A stretch of DNA of 5,284 nucleotides from Microcaldota archaeon (GTDB lineage Archaea > Micrarchaeota > Micrarchaeia > Micrarchaeales > CABMGC01): contig JAGWHG010000047.1 in the NCBI GenBank assembly GCA_028866975.1, positions 1 to 5,284 of the forward strand. Direction: 5' to 3'. The notes under the pieces are model-generated. The model was not told where the DNA came from, ran no database searches, and worked only from the letters and a program-made list of their open reading frames with translations. Below are positions 5,157 through 5,284 of the stretch, piece after piece; position 1 is the stretch's first letter, and each line of letters opens with the position of its first letter. The position numbers and the translations under genes were made by a program.

Positions 5157-5284
5157 ATGCCGAGTGCTTCCTCTGAAACACAGCAAATTATCAAGAGCGA
5201 GGAGGAGAAGCTTCGCGAGAACCTCTACAAGCGCTCGGACGTCATCTATCGCAACATGCGCGACCCTGCGCTGCTCAAGTACTA
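5157..5284 (+). CDS. Unidentified protein, N-terminal 42 residues only
   Basis: A + strand frame starts at ATG 5157 and is still open at the window end. The visible protein begins MPSASSETQQII and continues as a charged, helix-forming stretch (KSEEEKLREN), then YKRSDVIYRNMRDPALLKY. Codons favour G or C in the third place over the last 30 codons (AAG, GAG, CGC, CTC, CTG), which supports true coding. A TATA-like box at 5127-5135 has the right spacing for a leaderless mRNA. I do not recognise the family; there is no signal peptide or membrane segment in what is visible. Confidence 0.7.
   Translation, partial: MPSASSETQQIIKSEEEKLRENLYKRSDVIYRNMRDPALLKY

Overview
The window looks like part of an archaeal chromosome in which a mobile element is integrated next to a tRNA gene. 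The archaeal assignment rests on three things seen in the sequence. TATA-like boxes lie about 26 bases ahead of start codons with almost no leader. A GGTG-type ribosome binding site is present. A tRNA gene lacks an encoded CCA. Compact, overlapping genes and middling G+C would fit a small-genome (DPANN-like) archaeon, but that finer placement is a guess.

Right part, about 3511-5284, is ordinary chromosome. On the minus strand a NUDIX hydrolase overlaps an M24-family Xaa-Pro peptidase (prolidase type) by 26 bases. Six bases after the peptidase gene comes an intact tRNA-Pro(CGG), so the three may share a transcript. Divergent from the NUDIX gene, the first 42 codons of an unidentified + strand gene run off the window. 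One AT box sits midway between the two divergent starts and could serve both.

Left part, 1 to about 3511, looks like the integrase end of an integrative element whose target is the 3' end of the tRNA-Pro. In order away from the tRNA, all on the minus strand, it holds: a complete tyrosine recombinase with a C-terminal zinc ribbon; a Cas4/RecB-like PD-(D/E)XK nuclease; an XRE-ImmA/IrrE regulator-protease; and a PIN-domain protein of the DUF4411 type, cut by the window edge. The last two form a toxin-antitoxin-like pair and look lower in G+C than the integrase-nuclease part. The far end of the element lies outside the window.

The points most worth a second look are these. The nuclease's recognisable N-terminus lies upstream of its first ATG, in frame with the integrase, behind a GGTG motif placed before an ACG codon. 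A perfect inverted repeat surrounds the integrase TATA box. An integrase, a Cas4-like nuclease and a protease/PIN module sit together on one tRNA-targeted element.
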